A DNA stretch of 51,619 nucleotides, taken from the NCBI GenBank assembly GCA_026708265.1, contig JAPOVI010000445.1, positions 1 to 51,619 on the forward strand. Direction: 5' to 3'. The stretch comes from Acidobacteriota bacterium. GTDB lineage: Bacteria > Acidobacteriota > Vicinamibacteria > Vicinamibacterales > UBA8438. Numbering within the stretch: position 1 is the stretch's first letter; each line of letters starts with the position of its first letter. Both the position numbers and the translations under genes were made by a program. Positions 9,480 through 17,479 of the stretch are shown here, in pieces. The notes beneath the pieces were generated by a model, which saw nothing but the letters and a program-made list of their open reading frames with translations, ran no database searches and was not told the DNA's origin.

Positions 9480-10145
9480 TCATGCCGCTTCCAGCCGCCG
9501 GTTCTCCAGGCGATACCGCGTGGGGCAGCGCGCCGCCAGCGCGGCGTTGTGCGTCACGATGAGCAGGATGTTCCGGTGGGTCTCGTGCAGCGTGAACAGC
9601 AGCGACCCGACCGCCTCCGCCGACGCCGGATCGAGGTTGCCCGTCGGCTCGTCGCACAGAATCAGCGGCGGCTCCTGAATCAGGGCGCGGGCCAGCGCCA
9701 CCCGCTGGCGCTCGCCGCCCGAGAGCTCCGCCGGTCGATGGTCGAGGCGATGCTGGAGGCCGACCTGCTCAAGGAGCGATTCCGCCCGCTTGCGCACCGC
9801 GGCGCCGGGCCGGCTCACCAGCGTCGGCACCAGCACGTTCTCGAGGACCGTGCACTGCGGCAGCAGCAGGTGGTCCTGGAAGACGAAGCCGACCCGCGAG
9901 TTGCGGAATGCGGCCAACTCGCGCTCGCCGAGGCCGAACGGATCCGTGCCGTCCAGCGTCACCCGGCCGCTGGTCGGCGGCTCGAGCGCCCCGGCCACGT
10001 AGAGCAGCGTGCTCTTGCCGCAGCCGGAGGGCCCGACGATCGACGCCGCATCCCCGCGCTCGAGCGCGAACGTGACATCCGAGAGGATCGGCAGCGGTCC
10101 GCTCGGGGTCGGATACTGCTTCGAGAGCTGCGTGACTTCGAGCAA
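9480..10145 (-). CDS. ABC transporter ATP-binding protein, LolD/MacB-like
   Basis: A 221-residue ATPase of typical length for this class. Walker A is GPSGCGKST (38-46), the Q-loop is FVFQDHLLLP, the signature is LSGGERQ (141-147), Walker B is LILCDEPTGNLD (161-172), and the H-loop is in IVTHNAALA. The PTGNLD variant is typical of the LolD/MacB/FtsE subfamily that energises FtsX-type permeases, in agreement with the two FtsX permeases downstream. It starts 21 bases after the end of the aldehyde dehydrogenase gene, so it may be co-transcribed with it. Confidence 0.93.
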   Translation of the reverse strand: MLEVTQLSKQYPTPSGPLPILSDVTFALERGDAASIVGPSGCGKSTLLYVAGALEPPTSGRVTLDGTDPFGLGERELAAFRNSRVGFVFQDHLLLPQCTVLENVLVPTLVSRPGAAVRKRAESLLEQVGLQHRLDHRPAELSGGERQRVALARALIQEPPLILCDEPTGNLDPASAEAVGSLLFTLHETHRNILLIVTHNAALAARCPTRYRLENRRLEAA

Positions 10146-10166
10146 GGGAGCCGCCCCTCCCCGCCC

Positions 10167-11588
10167 CTACGAGGCCATCTGGAACGCCCGCGGCCGGAAG
10201 AGGAAGTCGACGATGTTCCCTTCGTGCGGCTGCAGCCAGTTGAGCTTGATCGTCGGTATGGGGCCGAGATTCAACCGGTCGATGTTGCGCGCGTCGAGCA
10301 GCGACGACCGGAACGCGTCGTCGTTCGTGAGCGCCGTCGCGACCAGGGTCGGCCCAATCGCCCCCAGCATCTTCCGCTCCTCGCACTCCACCACGGTCAC
10401 GAAGGGGAACATGTACTCCTTCTTCGCCATCGCGACGTCCGGCGACGGGCAGTAGACGACCGTCGGCCGCACGTAGTCGCAGCGCTCGCGCGACACCAGG
10501 CGGCCGTTCGCGTGATGCCGGGCCGTGATCTCCTCGACCCCGTCCTCACCGAGGGAGGCGTCGATGTCGGACGAGATGGCGGCGGCCTGTCCCGGCACGG
10601 TGAACGCGGCGAGGGCCGCGTTCGGATCCGCGGGCGGCAGCGGCTCGATGGGGCCGAGCCGCTCGGCCAGGGCCTCGGCGATCGCCTTGCCGTGGCGCGG
10701 CGTCCAGATGCCGGAGCAGTTGATGCAGCTCCGGCCGCTGTTGACGAGCACGCTGTCGACCATCAGGTCGAGGTGGCGCTCCCAGTTGTCGGCCTCGTCG
10801 TCGCCAAGCAGGATCTTGCTGAAGCCGGGGCCGTGCACCTGCACGCCGGGGTTCCCCGCGTACTGCTCGACGGTGGCCGTGCCGCCGAAGATGAGGCTCC
10901 GCGAGCAGTTGTTGAGCACGGCGGCGCCGACGTCGCCCAGGCCGGGGTAGAGGGACACCGCCTCGCGCGGCACCCCCGCCTCGAAGAACGCCTGCGTCAT
11001 GCGCCACGGAGTCCAGGGCTCCTGCGGCCCGGGCTTGAGGACCAGCCCGATCTGCAACGGGATGATCGGCAGCCAGAGGCTGTGCACCCCCGGCGAGTTC
11101 GACGGCAGCACCATGCCGAGCACCGGCGTCGTCGCCTGGTAGCTCCGCATGACGCCGTCCTCCTCGCCGTAGCCGCGCGAGAGGATGTCGGGATCGAGCC
11201 GCCGCGTCAGCGAGATCAGGATCTCGTCGAGGTGGTCGAGCACGTACCGCAGCTTCTCCATGTTCATGCGGCACATGTGCTCGGGGAGACCGGTCGTGGC
11301 CGACTGCTGCCGGACGAACTCGTCGGGGGTCTGGCTGCCGTCGCCCAGCGGCAGCTCCGCGGACGAGAAGAGCTCGGCCGCCCGCTTCACCTTCGCGAGC
11401 AGATCGGCAACGGGCACCTCGCGCAACGCGGCCCGGGCGCGCGGCGCCTTGCGCAGATCGCGTGCCACGATGCCGGGGTTGGCCTGGCTCACTTCGGCCA
11501 CCGGCTCACCGGTGTCGAAGTGCACCACCTTGTCGATGTCGAGGCTCCGGTAGGGCTCGCCCCACCGGAGCGCGGGAAAGTGAATCAC
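10167..11588 (-). CDS. Aldehyde dehydrogenase-family acyl reductase (EhpG/LuxC-like)
   Basis: A 473-residue member of the aldehyde dehydrogenase superfamily. The nucleotide-binding stretch LPSNSPGVHSLWLPIIPL, the FGGTATVE turn (234-241) and the candidate catalytic cysteine in SGRSCINCSG (Cys288, with a second Cys at 291) are visible. The N-terminus is unlike ordinary aldehyde dehydrogenases. Family members of this shape reduce activated acyl groups to aldehydes. Two small secreted-protein genes away, on the same strand, is an adenylate-forming enzyme resembling EhpF of phenazine/griseoluteic acid biosynthesis. By analogy with the EhpF/EhpG and LuxE/LuxC pairs, I infer a carboxylic acid reductase couple. 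Oxidation in the opposite direction cannot be excluded. Confidence 0.78.
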   Translation of the reverse strand: MIHFPALRWGEPYRSLDIDKVVHFDTGEPVAEVSQANPGIVARDLRKAPRARAALREVPVADLLAKVKRAAELFSSAELPLGDGSQTPDEFVRQQSATTGLPEHMCRMNMEKLRYVLDHLDEILISLTRRLDPDILSRGYGEEDGVMRSYQATTPVLGMVLPSNSPGVHSLWLPIIPLQIGLVLKPGPQEPWTPWRMTQAFFEAGVPREAVSLYPGLGDVGAAVLNNCSRSLIFGGTATVEQYAGNPGVQVHGPGFSKILLGDDEADNWERHLDLMVDSVLVNSGRSCINCSGIWTPRHGKAIAEALAERLGPIEPLPPADPNAALAAFTVPGQAAAISSDIDASLGEDGVEEITARHHANGRLVSRERCDYVRPTVVYCPSPDVAMAKKEYMFPFVTVVECEERKMLGAIGPTLVATALTNDDAFRSSLLDARNIDRLNLGPIPTIKLNWLQPHEGNIVDFLFRPRAFQMAS

Positions 11589-11651
11589 AGCGCTCTCCGC
11601 TCCTGCGCCCCCGCGTCGAGTCAGGGGCCGACGGCGCCCGATCGCGGCGTC

Positions 11652-12113
11652 CTACTGACCGTCGGTGACCTCGATGCTGATCGTCGCGCAGAGACCTTCC
11701 TGCGTCCGGTGCTGATCGTCGCCGATCTGCACCGTGAGCTCGTACGTGCCGGCCGGCGCGTTCTCGAGCGTAGTCGTGCTCGAGCCGTCCCCGAAGTGCT
11801 GCCACCCCTCGCCCTGCGGGATGATGATGCCCACGTCGAGGCAGCCGGTGTTGTATCCGAGGTGGTAGTGTCCCACCCCGTCGCGCGGCGTGCCGGTCTC
11901 CTGATCGAAGCCGTCGGGGATGGCCGAGATCGGGTAGTTCTCCGCTCCGAACTCGATGGTGATCACGTCCTCCGAGTGCTCGGAGCCGTCCGCCGGCGAC
12001 ACGAAGAAGACGCGCGCCTCCTGCGCCGATCCCGAGGCCGCGCCGAACAGCAGCATCACGAGAGCTACACCCGCCACCACGCCCGACCGCATCCACACGC
12101 TGTCAATCCGCAT
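11652..12113 (-). CDS. Secreted DUF4399 domain protein
   Basis: A 153-residue exported protein with a signal peptide of about 30 residues ending GSAQEA. A single DUF4399-like beta domain follows, with the conserved VGHYHLG motif (80-86) and the ending LENAPAGTYELTVQIGDDQH...LCATISIEV. Two cysteines (91 and 142) could form a disulfide. DUF4399 function is unknown; the fold resembles small periplasmic ligand-binding or copper-chaperone-like sandwiches, and the HYH cluster could bind a metal (inference). GGAAGGAAGGG lies before the ATG. It is a paralogue of the next gene upstream (12251-12769). Confidence 0.8.
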   Translation of the reverse strand: MRIDSVWMRSGVVAGVALVMLLFGAASGSAQEARVFFVSPADGSEHSEDVITIEFGAENYPISAIPDGFDQETGTPRDGVGHYHLGYNTGCLDVGIIIPQGEGWQHFGDGSSTTTLENAPAGTYELTVQIGDDQHRTQEGLCATISIEVTDGQ

Positions 12114-12250
12114 CAGTCGCCCTTCCTTCCACGGTGATCACCTGCCCACGCCGAATCGCAAGCTCCCAGCCACCACTCGTCGCCCGAAGGCTCCGCGTGA
12201 TGCCCAGCCAACCCTCCTCCGGGAGCCGCGCCGTTTTTGCGATGCCGACC

Positions 12251-12769
12251 CTACACGCCGTCCGCGATCTCGATGGTGATGGTCTCGCACAGACCGTCCT
12301 GGGCCTCGTTCGCGTCGTTCGCCACCTGAACCGAGAGCTCGTACGTCCCGGGCTGCCGCTGCAGCGTGTAGCGGTTCGAGCCGTCGTCGAAGTCCACCCG
12401 GTCGTCGCCCTCCGGGATGGCCTCCCCGGCCGGCACGCAACCGGTCCCGACGCCGAGGTGGTAGTGCCCCACCCTCTCGCGCGGCGCCTCGCCGGAAGCG
12501 GCGTCGGGCGGAGGCGAGATCGTCAGGTTCTCGACGCCGAACTCCAGCTCCACGTCGTGGTCCGCCGACAGGATGTCGCCGTCCTGGGGGGCGACGAAGA
12601 AGACGCGCGGCGGGCCGGTCGGCGCGGCCGCAGGCTCGGGCGCCGGTTCCGCTTCCGTCTCGGCCATGCCGCCGGGCTCGCCGCCGCCGCAGGCGGCGAA
12701 GGCCACGAGCGGGAGCAGCAGGAGGCACGCGACCAGGGTCCGGTCTCCGCGGTGCTGTTCGAGTCGCAT
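12251..12769 (-). CDS. DUF4399 domain lipoprotein
   Basis: A 172-residue paralogue of the neighbouring DUF4399 protein, here with a lipoprotein signal (LLLPLVAFAACGGG; the acylated Cys would be residue 27). An Ala/Glu/Pro-rich linker follows, then the same domain: RVFFVAPQDGD, RVGHYHLGVGTGC, GTYELSVQVANDANEAQDGLCETITIEI. AGGAGAGAG precedes the ATG. Taken together, the two genes give one membrane-tethered and one free periplasmic form of the same domain. Function unknown. Confidence 0.8.
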   Translation of the reverse strand: MRLEQHRGDRTLVACLLLLPLVAFAACGGGEPGGMAETEAEPAPEPAAAPTGPPRVFFVAPQDGDILSADHDVELEFGVENLTISPPPDAASGEAPRERVGHYHLGVGTGCVPAGEAIPEGDDRVDFDDGSNRYTLQRQPGTYELSVQVANDANEAQDGLCETITIEIADGV

Positions 12770-12850
12770 CGGTTGGGCTCTCTCCTGGACGTGAAGAAGG
12801 TGCTGGCGCGGGGCAGCCGACTCCGCTAGCGCGCCCTGACGGGCGCGTTG

Positions 12851-12903
12851 GGAGTCTGCCCTGGCACGAACTCCTGCATGGCACGCTCTACGGCGCAGAC
12901 TCC
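12851..12903. repeat. Gene-end palindrome, REP-like copy 1
   Basis: The arms GGAGTCTGC (12851-12859) and GCAGACTCC (12895-12903) form a 9-bp perfect inverted repeat with a 35-base loop. It abuts the stop codon of the adenylate-forming enzyme. The extended right arm (TCTACGGCGCAGACTCC) is nearly identical to arms of the elements at 14635 and 31303, so this is a dispersed family rather than a simple terminator. It has no T-tract. Confidence 0.6.
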
Positions 12904-14006
12904 TAGTAGACTCCGACCGTCGTCGATGACGCCAGCGCGCTGAACGGACGTACGCCGCTCACCCCGTCCCACGGGTACTGCTCGCACGGCCGCTCCCGCT
13001 CGCCCTCGTCCCGCTCGAGAAAGCGCGGCACGAAGAACTCGCGGGTGAGGGTGGTCAGCATCACGCGGCCGGTCTCGCCGTAGTCGACGACCTGCTCGGC
13101 GTCATCCGGATCGACCACCTGCAGGACGGCGCGCGGCTGCGGGGCGTGGTACGTGATCTTGTAGCCCTCGGCCGGGCCGCTCGGCGGACTCCCGGCCAGC
13201 CCCATCAGCGTGTTGCCGTAGGTCGGCGTCATGTAGACGCCGTCGAGCAGCTCCTCGTTGGCGAAGCGGTTCCACTGCGGGGTGAACTCGGTGCCGCCGG
13301 CGAAGATGCCGGTGATTCCGGTTTCCTTGATGCTCGAGCCTTCCTCCTCCAGCCGGTTGGCGAGGGCCTCGATCAGCTTCGGCGTCGAGAAGAGGCACTT
13401 GATGTCGTGGCCGGCCGAGAGCACCGTCAGCGCCTGGTCGATCACGTGGGCCTGGTAGGCCTTCAGGTGGTCCATCCAGCCCTTCCTGATCAGCTTGATG
13501 ACCCAGCGCGGATCGAGATCGACGCAGAAGCAGATGCCGCCGCGGTGCTGCGCGAGGTGCTCCACCGCGAGGCGCAGCCGCCGGGGGCCGCTCGGGCCCA
13601 GCATCAGCCAGTTGGCGCCCTTCGGGAAGCACTCTTCGGGCAGCGTCTCCGAGAACAGCTCGTAGTCGGTCCGGAAGTCGTCGATCGCGACACGGCTCTT
13701 CGGGATGCCGGTCGTCCCGCCGGTCTCGAAGACGTAGATCGGCCGGTCGGCGTAGGCCTTCGGCACCCAGCGACGGACCGGGCCGCCGCGCAGCCACTCG
13801 TCCTCGAAGTGGCCGAACTTGCGCAGGTCGTCGAAGCCGCGGACCTCCTGGCGTGGATCCCAGCCCGCCTTCGCGGCCCAGTCGAGCCAGAAGGGACTGC
13901 CCGTGGCGGGGTCGAAGTGCCACGCGACGATCTCTTGAACCCAGGCGTCGAGCGACTCCCGCGCCGCGTCCACCCTTCCCTGTAGATCGGACACCGCTGT
14001 ACTCAT
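12903..14006 (-). CDS. Adenylate-forming enzyme, EhpF-like ('phenazine biosynthesis' family)
   Basis: A 367-residue protein of the ANL adenylation superfamily, shorter than acyl-CoA ligases. The phosphate-binding loop reads FETGGTTGIPKSRV (93-106), the region around IFAGGTEFTP looks like the adenine-binding strand, and MTPTYGNTLMG resembles the ANL A5 motif. It closely follows the pattern of EhpF-type proteins annotated as phenazine antibiotic biosynthesis proteins and of LuxE-type acyl-protein synthetases. These activate a carboxylate for a partner reductase; the aldehyde dehydrogenase at 10167-11588 is the obvious candidate. The frame can begin at a TTG at 14009, but the ATG at 14006 is preferred. 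No strong ribosome site is visible. No other phenazine gene is present, so the substrate is open. Confidence 0.75.
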   Translation of the reverse strand: MSTAVSDLQGRVDAARESLDAWVQEIVAWHFDPATGSPFWLDWAAKAGWDPRQEVRGFDDLRKFGHFEDEWLRGGPVRRWVPKAYADRPIYVFETGGTTGIPKSRVAIDDFRTDYELFSETLPEECFPKGANWLMLGPSGPRRLRLAVEHLAQHRGGICFCVDLDPRWVIKLIRKGWMDHLKAYQAHVIDQALTVLSAGHDIKCLFSTPKLIEALANRLEEEGSSIKETGITGIFAGGTEFTPQWNRFANEELLDGVYMTPTYGNTLMGLAGSPPSGPAEGYKITYHAPQPRAVLQVVDPDDAEQVVDYGETGRVMLTTLTREFFVPRFLERDEGERERPCEQYPWDGVSGVRPFSALASSTTVGVY

Positions 14007-14180
14007 CAACCGGCGATCTTACACTAGGAGCGGAGCCGTCAGCGACGAACGGCGGGCCGGTCTCGCGGCCGGCCGCGGCCGGTCCGAGCGCCGGCCGGGA
14101 GGCCGGCGAGGGGCCGACGGCCGCCGCGGCAGGCGCCGGCACCGCCGGGGAACGGGCGTGCGGGCGCCCGGGGAGGAACG

Positions 14181-14651
14181 ATGAGCACCACGGGACGCCT
14201 CGATCGCATCTGGATCAAGCGCTTCCATCGCGGCCCCATGGACGCGGTGGACCGGGCCGCGCTGCGGGCCGGCCGCGGCCTCGCCGGCAACGCCAACCAG
14301 GGCGGGCGGCGCCAGGTGACCCTCATTGCGCGCGGTCGCTGGGACCACGTCAACGAGACGTTGGCCGACGACGTCGACCCAGTGCTTCGGCGGGCCAACG
14401 TGCTCGTCTCCGGTATCGACCTCGCCCACACCCGCGGCCGCGTGCTCCGCCTGGGAGCCTGCCGGCTCCGCATCAACGGCGAGACGCGCCCGTGCGAGCG
14501 GATGGACGAGGCGTGGCCCGGCCTGCGCGCCGCTCTCGAACCCGAGTGGCGGGGCGGGGTCTACGCCGAGGTGCTCGACGACGGCGAGATTGCGGTGGGC
14601 GATGCCGTCGGCTGGGAAGCGTCGGCCGACGCCCGGGAGTCCGCGCCGTAG
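14181..14651 (+). CDS. MOSC domain protein
   Basis: A 156-residue protein preceded by GGGGAGGAACG. It shows MOSC-domain features: GLAGNANQGGRRQVTLI near residue 33, the central strand SGIDLAHTRGRVLRLGACRLRINGE, and the conserved Cys in GETRPCERMD. GGVYAEVLDDGEIAVGDAV closes the barrel. MOSC proteins carry or transfer sulfur in molybdenum-cofactor enzymes such as YiiM or mARC; single-domain forms like this are mostly uncharacterised. It is divergent from the adenylate-forming enzyme, and its stop codon lies inside a palindrome at 14635-14666. Confidence 0.82.
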   Translation: MSTTGRLDRIWIKRFHRGPMDAVDRAALRAGRGLAGNANQGGRRQVTLIARGRWDHVNETLADDVDPVLRRANVLVSGIDLAHTRGRVLRLGACRLRINGETRPCERMDEAWPGLRAALEPEWRGGVYAEVLDDGEIAVGDAVGWEASADARESAP

Positions 14652-14666
14652 ACGACGCGGACTCCC
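14635..14666. repeat. Gene-end palindrome, REP-like copy 2 / possible terminator
   Basis: Perfect 11-bp inverted repeat: GGGAGTCCGCG (14635-14645) and CGCGGACTCCC (14656-14666), with a 10-base loop that contains the MOSC stop codon. The stretch GGAGTCCGCGCCGTAGA is the exact reverse complement of the right arm of the element at 31303-31355. It has no T-tract, so it could act as a transcript-stabilising or REP-type hairpin. Confidence 0.65.
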
Positions 14667-14855
14667 GTAGGCTTGGCCGGGCGCCGAGCGGAGTCGCAAG
14701 GCGACGAATGGGGGGCTGGGAGTCCCGCCGCAGAACGCGCCGGAGTGAGGGCCGTGGCGCAGGCCCCCGGGCCACTGACCCGTCTCCCTACAGGCCGGGG
14801 CGCCAGCGACCGACACTCCCGTGTGCAGGCCTTCGGGCCGGCACGGGAGGGACGA

Positions 14856-15422
14856 TTGCGACTTCGGCTGTGCGCGTCGGCGCTCGGTGCTCTGCTGCTG
14901 ACAGGCTGCGAGGCGGGCGGGTTCTCGCCCTTCAACGTCTTCTCGCCTACGAATCCCACCGCCGTGACGGATACGACCGCTCCGGCGGACGTCTCCGGAA
15001 CGTGGACCGCCGTCCTCTCCGCGTCGACGGACGACATCCAGGGCGGCGGCTGCGCCGGCAGCGTTGCGCGCGCCCTCCGGAGCAGCATCACGCGCAGCAC
15101 GACCGTCACGCTCACCCAGAACGGCGGCACCCTCGCGGCCACATCCGTCACGATCAACGGGATGACCTGCCAGTTCCGGGGCTCGGTCAGCGGAACGACG
15201 GTCAACGCCACCGTCGACGCCTGCACCCCGGACGCGATCTCCCTCGGCGTGCTCGCCGGCTGCGGCTCCGACTCCTGGAACCTCGCGTCGCCCTCGCTCA
15301 CGATGGCCGCCACCGCGACCGGGGACACCATCACCGGCACCCCGACCGCAAGCGGGACGGCCACCAATGGGAGCGAGTCCCACCCCGTGTCGGCGACGGC
15401 CGACCTCACGATGACTCGCTAG
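14856..15422 (+). CDS. Hypothetical lipoprotein
   Basis: The frame is open from 14673, but the first 61 codons do not look like protein. A TTG at 14856 has GGGAGG 5 bases upstream and yields a clean lipoprotein signal, LRLRLCASALGALLLTGCEAG. This gives 188 residues with the acylated Cys at about residue 18. The mature part is Thr/Ser-rich and beta-like (DVSGTWTAVLS, TVTLTQNGGTLAATSVTINGMTC, GDTITGTPTASGTATNG), resembling the small DVSGTW lipocalin-like domains found in acidobacterial lipoproteins. Four or more cysteines could form disulfides. Function unknown. Its 3' end overlaps the convergent vapC gene by 17 bases. Confidence 0.7.
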   Translation: MRLRLCASALGALLLTGCEAGGFSPFNVFSPTNPTAVTDTTAPADVSGTWTAVLSASTDDIQGGGCAGSVARALRSSITRSTTVTLTQNGGTLAATSVTINGMTCQFRGSVSGTTVNATVDACTPDAISLGVLAGCGSDSWNLASPSLTMAATATGDTITGTPTASGTATNGSESHPVSATADLTMTR

Positions 15423-15813
15423 GAGGAACGGCGAAGCGGCAGGTTGGACCGGGGGCGCGCGCGAGCCGCCCATCGAGCGTCGCCAGGGGGCAGTCGAGGT
15501 CTTCGGCCAGCGCCACGTACCAGGCGTCGTAGCTCGTGAGATTGGCCCGAAGTGCCCATACGCGATCCGCGAAGGGCGCGAACGGAAACAGTGCGATGTC
15601 GACTTCCAGCAGATCCCGATGTGCGGTCGCCGCCTCGAGCCGAGAGAGAACGCCGGCCGCCTCGAATCGGCGTAGCACGTTGCTGGCCTCGGCCAACGCC
15701 AGCTCCGGGCCGGCCAGCTCGCCGGCCGCCAGTTGCGCTTCTGCCCAGCGACCCTCCCGACCCGAGTCCACGAGCCCCGCGACGATCACCGAGGCATCGA
15801 CGACGGCCCTCAC
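15406..15813 (-). CDS. VapC-type PIN-domain toxin
   Basis: A 135-residue PIN ribonuclease beginning at a GTG (15813). The four acidic metal-binding positions are visible: Asp6 (VVDASVI), Glu42 (LAEASN), Asp96 (SYDAWYVALAE) and Asp114 (LATLDGRLA). VapC toxins cleave RNA, often tRNA or rRNA. The GTG overlaps the TGA of the antitoxin gene (GTGA), so translation is coupled and the toxin should not be made without antitoxin. A longer frame to 16137 exists but runs through the antitoxin gene and is rejected. Confidence 0.88.
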   Translation of the reverse strand: MRAVVDASVIVAGLVDSGREGRWAEAQLAAGELAGPELALAEASNVLRRFEAAGVLSRLEAATAHRDLLEVDIALFPFAPFADRVWALRANLTSYDAWYVALAEDLDCPLATLDGRLARAPGPTCRFAVPPSESS

Positions 15814-16046
15814 TTCCGATCCGCGTCGCGGGCGCTCAGGATGCTCGCCGCCGGCACTCTCGTGCCCGCCGCGGCCTTGCGCTCGCGGACGCGCTCCAGC
15901 CACTCCGCGGCGGAGGGTCGGGACGCGATTCGCTCGAGCTCGCCCCGCAGGAACCCCTGCATCGACTGGCGCTGCCGCGCAGCACGGACCGCAAGAGCGT
16001 CGCGCACCGCTTCGGGAACGTCGCGAATGGTGATCTGGACCGGCAT
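15810..16046 (-). CDS. FitA/VapB-type ribbon-helix-helix antitoxin
   Basis: A 78-residue protein with an N-terminal ribbon-helix-helix pattern, MPVQITIRDVPEAVRDALAV, followed by RAARQRQSMQGFLRGELERIA. This is characteristic of FitA-like antitoxins that bind their own promoter as a complex with the PIN toxin. The C-terminal part (LERVRERKAAAGTRVPAASIL) would wrap the toxin active site. Its stop overlaps the vapC start by 4 bases. The pair should be autoregulated; I did not find a convincing operator palindrome upstream. Confidence 0.86.
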   Translation of the reverse strand: MPVQITIRDVPEAVRDALAVRAARQRQSMQGFLRGELERIASRPSAAEWLERVRERKAAAGTRVPAASILSARDADRK

Positions 16047-16133
16047 GCCCGCATTCTGCCAGCATCGACAGCAGGGAGCAACTTCTCCGTGGCGCCCTGC
16101 GCAGCCGCCGGGAACGCGTTGGCAGCCCAGGCC

Positions 16134-17354
16134 TCACAGGAACTGAGACAGCAGCGTCCGGGCCGGGACCACGAGGGGCGGGCCCGGCGAGGCGAAGCAG
16201 TCCGCGTCGACGAAGTCGGCGTCGACGACGACCTGAAACGCGAACGGCGCGCCGACCTGCCGCTGAAAGTGCGCGAGGGCCGGCCCCAGGGCCGTCTCGC
16301 GGTGCTTCACCTCGGCGAGGAACCAGGGGCGTCCGTCGCGCACCACCAGGAAGTCGACCTCACGCTTCTCCTTGTCGCGCAGGTAGCCGAGCTCGAAGCG
16401 GCCGAGCCCCAGGTCGTTCCAGCCGTCGACCGCCTTCAGCAGATGGCAGGCCACGAAGGTCTCCGATCGGGAGCCGACATCCTCGATGTCCGCCCAGTCC
16501 CGCAGATACCACTTCGGCTCCTTGCGGAGCGAGCGCGACACGTTGCGGAACCACGGCCGGACCAGGAATCCCAGGTGGAAGTCGCACAGAGAGGCGATCC
16601 AGCGGCGGACCGTATCCACCGCGACCCGCGTCTCGCCCGCCAGCGTGCCGTAGACGAGCTGGCGGCCCGACCCGCGCGACAACTGCCGCACCAGCAGCTC
16701 CATCTGGTCGATCTGCTGCACGCGGGTGAGGTCGCGGACGTCCTCCCGGACGAGCTGCCGCAGGCGCAGCGACCGCCAGCGGCGGCTGAACCGTTGGTCG
16801 CGCCGCAGGAACGGCTCGGGGTAGCCGCCGTGCGTCCAGAGCGCGTCGAGCTCGGCTGCCTCGACGGGCCGGGGCGAACGGACGATCCGCTCGGCATCGG
16901 GCAGGTCCCGGCTCACCACCTCCGCGACGGAGAACGGGTGCATCCGATACCCGAAGTAGCGGCCCATCAGGCTGTCGCCGCCGCGCCGGTAGATGTCCAG
17001 GCGGCTGCTGCCGGTCACGATGATCCGCAGCCGATCCCCGTAGGTGTCGTAGACGCCCTTCAGGTACGGCTTCCAGCGCGGAAACTTGTGCAGCTCGTCG
17101 AACAGCGCCACCGGACTCGCCGCCGACAGCCGGTGCACTCCGAGCCGGTCCGCGAGCGCCGCCGGCCCCGCCAGCAGGAGCGCGCGGTCGTCCAGGTTGT
17201 CCCAGTTGTGGTACGCGTCGGCATGGCGACGACAGGTGGTGGTCTTCCCCACCTGGCGCGGCCCGCTGACGAACGCCATCTGCCGATTCGCCGCGAAGTG
17301 ATCCTCCAGCAGCGCGTCGTAGACGCGGCGCTCGGCCGGCCCCGTGCTGACCAT
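16134..17354 (-). CDS. AAA ATPase with DUF4143 domain (1)
   Basis: A 406-residue protein of the AAA_14/DUF4143 family. Walker A is GPRQVGKTT (31-39), Walker B is ALFDELHKFP (83-92), and the sensor region is IIVTGSSRLDIYRRGGDSLMGRY. The C-terminal part contains REVDFLVVRDGRPWFLAEVKHRE, the conserved PD-(D/E)xK-like EVDF...EVK pattern of the DUF4143 region. Members are widespread and poorly characterised, often in accessory regions. The ATG at 17354 has no ribosome site, but a promoter-like TACGAT and an inverted repeat lie directly upstream. A second member of the family is at 32294-33463. Confidence 0.87.
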   Translation of the reverse strand: MVSTGPAERRVYDALLEDHFAANRQMAFVSGPRQVGKTTTCRRHADAYHNWDNLDDRALLLAGPAALADRLGVHRLSAASPVALFDELHKFPRWKPYLKGVYDTYGDRLRIIVTGSSRLDIYRRGGDSLMGRYFGYRMHPFSVAEVVSRDLPDAERIVRSPRPVEAAELDALWTHGGYPEPFLRRDQRFSRRWRSLRLRQLVREDVRDLTRVQQIDQMELLVRQLSRGSGRQLVYGTLAGETRVAVDTVRRWIASLCDFHLGFLVRPWFRNVSRSLRKEPKWYLRDWADIEDVGSRSETFVACHLLKAVDGWNDLGLGRFELGYLRDKEKREVDFLVVRDGRPWFLAEVKHRETALGPALAHFQRQVGAPFAFQVVVDADFVDADCFASPGPPLVVPARTLLSQFL

Positions 17355-17364
17355 TACAAGCAGT

Positions 17365-17397
17365 ATCGTATTTCAGTCGCGACCATTCTGCGACTGA
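17365..17397 (-). promoter_or_regulatory. Promoter and operator candidate of DUF4143 ATPase 1
   Basis: On the minus strand a perfect 8-bp inverted repeat, TCAGTCGC (17397-17390) and GCGACTGA (17380-17373), spaced by 9 bases, lies just before a -10-like TACGAT (17370-17365). A start site 6-7 bases later would fall a few bases before the ATG at 17354, giving a transcript almost without leader, in keeping with the absence of a ribosome site. The palindrome would cover the -35 region, a classic repressor position. Confidence 0.4.
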
Positions 17398-17479
17398 GCG
17401 TCGGCTGGTCGGCGCGGTCGGACCCTTCGGCCAGCCGCGCGCAACTGGGAAATTCGGTCGCCCGAGCGAGAGCGCCGCG

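Noticed and set aside
9309..12137. Plus-strand open frame of 942 codons
   Set aside because: Antisense to the ABC ATPase, aldehyde dehydrogenase and DUF4399 genes, all of which have clear motifs on the other strand.
10167..14006. Complete phenazine biosynthesis cluster
   Set aside because: Only EhpF- and EhpG-like genes are present; no phz core genes are seen.
15814..16137. N-terminal part of a 243-residue VapC frame
   Set aside because: It is antitoxin sequence read in another frame. The GTG at 15813 gives a normal PIN toxin.
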